Below are positions 6,545 through 9,030 of a stretch of DNA of 9,030 nucleotides, piece by piece. The stretch lies in the NCBI GenBank assembly GCA_948888345.1, contig CAQTPN010000036.1, positions 1 to 9,030 on the forward strand. Reading direction: 5' to 3'. The stretch's first letter is position 1. Each line of letters begins with the position of its first letter. Source of the stretch: an uncultured bacterium (lineage in GTDB: Bacteria; Cyanobacteriota; Vampirovibrionia; Gastranaerophilales; Gastranaerophilaceae). The translations under genes were made by a program, and so were the position numbers. The notes below the pieces were generated by a model. It had not been told where the DNA came from and ran no database searches. It saw only the letters and a list, made by a program, of their open reading frames with translations.

Positions 6545-7705
6545 ATGTTTTTATTAGATAAACCCTACGTTTCAAAGTATTTGGAAGAAACTGCGCTAAA
6601 AAACGGTTATCCTGTTTTAAAAAATGCAGCAGCGGATGAGCTTGAATTAAATCAGGACTTAAATTTCTACTGCGAAGGGTATGCGGTAAATCAAATTAAA
6701 GAGGGTAAAAATCCGCTTGTTTATTGCAACAGTGAAAATGCAATAGATTGGATTACAAAAAATCTTGATTTTACTGATATTCCGAGGCAAATCGGCCTTT
6801 GCAAGGATAAGGTTCAGTTTAGAAAATTAATTTCAAAAATTTATCCAAATTTTTATTTTGAAGAAATTATTCTGGATAAAATTGAAACGCTTGATTGTTC
6901 AAAATTAAAATTTCCCCTGATATTAAAGCCTAAAATAGGATTTTTAAGCTTCGGTGTGTATCCTATATATAATGAAGCCGATTGGAATAATGCCGTTAAG
7001 ACTCTGAAAGCGGATATTGAAAAATACAAAGAAATTTTTCCAAAATCTGTTGTGGACACATCATCTTTCATAATAGAAGAGATGATTTTAGGGGATGAAT
7101 ATGCGGTAGATGTATACTTTGATAATGCCGGCTCTCCCGTTATTTTGAATATCTATAACCACCCCTTTGTATCAAAAGATGATGTTTCAGACAGGCTTTA
7201 TTTCACATCAAAAAGAATGATTGAAGAAAATTTAGAAAAATTTACAGCGTTGCTTGCTAAAATCGGGATGGCTCTCGGGCTTAAAAATTTCCCCTGCCAT
7301 ATTGAGCTCCGCGCTAATGAAAGAATGGCAGTTCCTATTGAAATTAACCCTATGCGCTTTGCAGGCTGGTGCCTTTGTGATTTAGCATATTATGCTTTTG
7401 ATATAAATCCGTACACATTTTATTTTGAGCAAAAAACCCCCGATTGGGAAAATATTTTATCTAAAATGGATGATAGCCTTTATTGCTTTACAATAGGGGA
7501 TAATCAGGGAATAAAAAATATCAAAAATGTTGATTATGAAGGGTATGAAAATTTACTTAAAGAAAATAACGGTACACTGTTTGAATTAAGGAAAATTGAT
7601 TACAAAAATTTCCCGATTTTTGCCCTTGCCTTTATAAAACTCCCTGATAAATCCGCCGTTTTTAATATCCTTAAGGCAGATTTCAGTAAATTTATTGAAG
7701 TTTAA
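6545..7705 (+). CDS. ATP-grasp domain protein, probable carboxylate-amine ligase
   Basis: A 386-aa protein with the ATP-grasp layout. An N-terminal region (about 1-85) is followed by CKDKVQFRKLISK (86-98), the FPLILKPKIGFLSFGVYP stretch (123-140) carrying Lys128/Lys130 and a loop like the glycine-rich ATP-binding one, FIIEEMILGDEYAVDVYFD (175-193) with the hinge Glu pair and GdEyaVD motif, and CHIELR (251-256) and PIEINPMRFAG (264-274) with the Glu and Asn that bind Mg. Residues 290-386 form a C-terminal extension I cannot assign. The family joins a carboxylate to an amine or thiol through an acyl phosphate, as in dipeptide, D-Ala-D-Ala-like or biotin-carboxylase-type reactions. It abuts the aminotransferase with no spacer and has AAGGA upstream, so the two are co-translated. 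A plausible inference is that the aminotransferase supplies an amino acid which this enzyme ligates. The exact substrate is unknown. Confidence 0.8.
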   Translation: MFLLDKPYVSKYLEETALKNGYPVLKNAAADELELNQDLNFYCEGYAVNQIKEGKNPLVYCNSENAIDWITKNLDFTDIPRQIGLCKDKVQFRKLISKIYPNFYFEEIILDKIETLDCSKLKFPLILKPKIGFLSFGVYPIYNEADWNNAVKTLKADIEKYKEIFPKSVVDTSSFIIEEMILGDEYAVDVYFDNAGSPVILNIYNHPFVSKDDVSDRLYFTSKRMIEENLEKFTALLAKIGMALGLKNFPCHIELRANERMAVPIEINPMRFAGWCLCDLAYYAFDINPYTFYFEQKTPDWENILSKMDDSLYCFTIGDNQGIKNIKNVDYEGYENLLKENNGTLFELRKIDYKNFPIFALAFIKLPDKSAVFNILKADFSKFIEV

Positions 7706-7726
7706 GTCTTTTAATGAGCATCAAAA

Positions 7727-7751
7727 AGGGATTGGCTCAAGACCAATCCCT
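7727..7751 (+). terminator. Hairpin at the end of the aminotransferase/ATP-grasp operon
   Basis: AGGGATTGG (7727-7735) and CCAATCCCT (7743-7751) form a perfect 9-bp stem with a 7-nt loop, 21 nt after the stop codon. The tail TGACTTGTTCTTTT is only moderately U-rich and not immediate, so termination may be partial. Confidence 0.55.
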
Positions 7752-7764
7752 GACTTGTTCTTTT

Positions 7765-7816
7765 GTACCTGAGGAATGGCTTAAAATCCATTTGTGCCTC
7801 ATAAAACTTAGGGTAC
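7765..7816. other. Three-tier structured element upstream of the HEPN gene
   Basis: Fifteen contiguous bases GTACC-TGAGG-AATGG (7765-7779) pair in order with CCATT (7788-7792), CCTCA (7797-7801) and GGTAC (7812-7816), with a 4-nt bulge (TGTG) and a 10-nt bulge on the 3' side. Such an ordered stem is unlikely by chance. It lies after the hairpin of the preceding operon and before the extended -10 of the next gene, so it could be a second 3' end structure, a protein-binding site or a small RNA part. No known class is recognised. Confidence 0.45.
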
Positions 7817-7828
7817 ATTATCATTATG

Positions 7829-7837
7829 TGCTATAAT
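7829..7837 (+). promoter_or_regulatory. Extended -10 promoter of the HEPN-like gene
   Basis: TGCTATAAT is a perfect -10 with the TGn extension. No convincing -35 stands 16-18 bp upstream, where the 3' arm of the structured element lies. The predicted transcript start is near 7844, about 23 nt before the ATG. Confidence 0.6.
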
Positions 7838-7855
7838 CGTAGAAAAGTCAAGTGC

Positions 7856-7860
7856 AGAGG
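7856..7860 (+). promoter_or_regulatory. Ribosome binding site deciding the HEPN-like gene start
   Basis: AGAGG (continuing into TG) is 6 nt before ATG 7867. The GTG at 7852 in the same frame would place this site inside the gene and lacks one of its own. Confidence 0.75.
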
Positions 7861-7866
7861 TGCTTT

Positions 7867-8691
7867 ATGTATGAATTTGAAGAATTTGAATATGAGTTTA
7901 GTAAAATATATAAAAGATTATTAAGGCTGGAATTATTACTGAAGAAAAAGATAAAAGAATGCTCGCTTGCGGTGTATGGCGATGATGTTATGGAAAAATT
8001 CAGCAAGTTTTTCCATAATCCTAAAATTTATAACAAATATAAAAATGATTATGATAACAGAAATTATTTTATAAATATTAGAAATGATAAAGAACTTCCA
8101 AACTCTTTGAAATTTATTAATATAATAAATATTTTAACATTAAGGCACCTGCTGCACTTTATTTTTACGGAAGAGGATTTTAGAGTAAAAGAAATCGTAC
8201 AAAGATTCTATGCAAAAGAAAATATTAATTTCATTGAATTAAGGAAAGCGAAAACTTCATTAATTAACCTTAGAAATTATATTGCTCATTTTGATTTTAA
8301 AAAGTATAAAGCAAATAAGAATGAATACTTGCATTCCCTGCTTCTTTATGAAATAAGCCTCGGCTGCTCTCTTGGAAAATATGATTCAATCCCGCTCGAT
8401 TTAGGTTATAAGCCAAGCCTTATGCAGATAATAAAGAAGATATACGAGCTTGCTCCCGAACTGTTTAAGAAAGATGTACCGCATTCAAGCTTTCCGTATA
8501 ATAAAGACAGAATGATTGTTGATATGTATGAAGATATTGCAGTTTTAAACGGTTGGGAATATTCTGAGTTAAAATCTCAATGGGATGTGATTAGAAATAA
8601 ATATGCTTTTAGTCAAAAAAAACAAGAAACTGAAAATTTAAATGATTTAGATATAGATATGCAAATTTCATTATTTGGTGAAAATTTTTGA
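7867..8691 (+). CDS. HEPN-like protein with R-x4-H motif and C-terminal clamp-type peptide
   Basis: A 274-aa soluble, mostly helical protein. The N-terminal part (1-30) is acidic then lysine-rich. A helical region at about 85-145 ends in SLINLRNYIAHFDF, where Arg136 and His141 form the R-x4-H motif of HEPN domains, many of which are RNases in toxin, abortive-infection and CRISPR effectors. After a middle helical part (155-250), the tail KKQETENLNDLDIDMQISLFGENF is acidic, probably disordered, and ends with QISLF (266-270). This resembles the QLSLF/QLDLF peptide by which bacterial proteins bind the DNA sliding clamp. It is a single gene with its own promoter and a terminator behind it, and no antitoxin neighbour. 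I do not recognise a named family; Abi-like or other HEPN groups are candidates. The HEPN call is by motif only, and the clamp motif is a short match that could be chance. Confidence 0.6.
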   Translation: MYEFEEFEYEFSKIYKRLLRLELLLKKKIKECSLAVYGDDVMEKFSKFFHNPKIYNKYKNDYDNRNYFINIRNDKELPNSLKFINIINILTLRHLLHFIFTEEDFRVKEIVQRFYAKENINFIELRKAKTSLINLRNYIAHFDFKKYKANKNEYLHSLLLYEISLGCSLGKYDSIPLDLGYKPSLMQIIKKIYELAPELFKKDVPHSSFPYNKDRMIVDMYEDIAVLNGWEYSELKSQWDVIRNKYAFSQKKQETENLNDLDIDMQISLFGENF

Positions 8692-8763
8692 GTTTAATTA
8701 GAATATCATCTCACCGGTGTGTAATCTATTTTTGATATAACGGGTCTTAAATTATATACTAAA

Positions 8764-8792
8764 AAAGGACAGGTTTTTTAAACCCGTCCTTT
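8764..8792. terminator. Bidirectional terminator between the HEPN-like gene and groEL
   Basis: AAAGGAC (8764-8770) pairs with GTCCTTT (8786-8792) and GGTTT (8772-8776) with AAACC (8780-8784), with a single A-C mismatch between them and a 3-nt loop. On the minus strand the stem is followed by a run of six T, so it is a strong intrinsic terminator for groEL. In the plus direction the tail (TTTAAT) is weaker. Confidence 0.85.
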
Positions 8793-8813
8793 AATATTAT
8801 TCTGAAACGATGA

Positions 8814-9030
8814 CTACATCATTCCGCCCATGCCGCCCATAGCACCCATATCAGGCATAGCAGGTTTTGTTTCTTCAGGAATATCTACAACTGCAGCTTC
8901 TGTTGTAAGCAGCATTGAAGCAACACTTGCTGCATTTTCTAAAGCAGAACGTGTAACTTTAGCAGGGTCTACAATTCCTGCTTTAAACATATCAACAAAT
9001 TGATTATTTAAAGCATCGTAGCCGTATGCA
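8814..9030 (-). CDS. groEL: 60-kDa chaperonin GroEL, C-terminal part
   Basis: The minus-strand frame ending at TAG (8816-8814) gives the last 71 residues of GroEL. It contains [40 protein letters not shown], and [12 protein letters not shown], ending in the GGM-rich tail [14 protein letters not shown]. GroEL forms the double-ring ATP-driven folding chamber with GroES in the cytosol. The residues seen belong to the C-terminal equatorial domain, including the conserved DPAKVTR segment, and the flexible tail inside the cavity. The gene continues beyond the right edge. A strong terminator follows it. Nothing unusual is seen in this portion. Confidence 0.97.
   Translation of the reverse strand, partial: AYGYDALNNQFVDMFKAGIVDPAKVTRSALENAASVASMLLTTEAAVVDIPEETKPAMPDMGAMGGMGGMM

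Noticed and set aside
6853..7071. Minus-strand open frame inside the ATP-grasp gene
   Set aside because: Antisense shadow; the plus-strand frame here encodes the ATP-binding loop.
7714..7836. 40-codon plus-strand open frame after the ATP-grasp gene
   Set aside because: It has no Shine-Dalgarno, runs through the terminator hairpin and the structured element, and ends inside the -10 of the next promoter.
8712..8719. CACCGGTG 8-bp palindrome after the HEPN-like gene
   Set aside because: Short self-complementary words of this size are expected by chance and nothing nearby supports a role.

Overview
The window is AT-rich, bacterial and gene-dense, with short intergenic gaps, frequent Shine-Dalgarno sites and some TTG/GTG starts. 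The groEL end with a GGM-rich tail, low GC, and scattered GTCAT-type palindromic repeats would suit an uncultured gut-type lineage (for example a Melainabacteria/Gastranaerophilales-like or Firmicutes-like genome). That placement is inference; nothing in the window fixes the taxon.

Left part (1-953): a GtrA-family membrane protein is followed, convergently, by a small unrecognised gene. That gene's only sensible ATG is out of frame by one base in an A-run. It is transcribed divergently from a 72-aa XRE-type regulator, and a perfect 7-3-7 palindrome lies between the two.

Middle left (954-1448): about 500 bp without a credible gene. It holds two inverted-repeat elements. One is a 193-bp element with perfect 22-bp terminal inverted repeats and an internal hairpin. 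The other is a 98-bp palindromic repeat of the GTCATTGCGAG type. A weak hairpin ends the region next to the downstream operon.

Centre (1449-5068, minus strand): two tandem paralogous multi-pass membrane proteins of about 600 aa, joined by a 1-base stop/start overlap. They resemble GT-C (ArnT/PMT-like) lipid-linked sugar transferases. Together with GtrA they suggest a cell-surface glycosylation locus.

Divergent control region (5069-5359): two back-to-back promoters are separated by a 142-bp non-coding mobile element. It has perfect 27-bp terminal inverted repeats, an exact 8-bp target-site duplication and a nested double-hairpin repeat.

Right part (5360-9030): a fold-type I PLP aminotransferase abuts an ATP-grasp ligase-like gene with zero intergenic bases, which looks like a two-enzyme module making and coupling an amino or keto acid. 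After a hairpin and a structured 52-nt element comes a monocistronic gene for a 274-aa protein with an R-x4-H HEPN-type motif and a C-terminal QISLF motif resembling sliding-clamp binding peptides. A strong terminator separates it from the convergent groEL 3' end.
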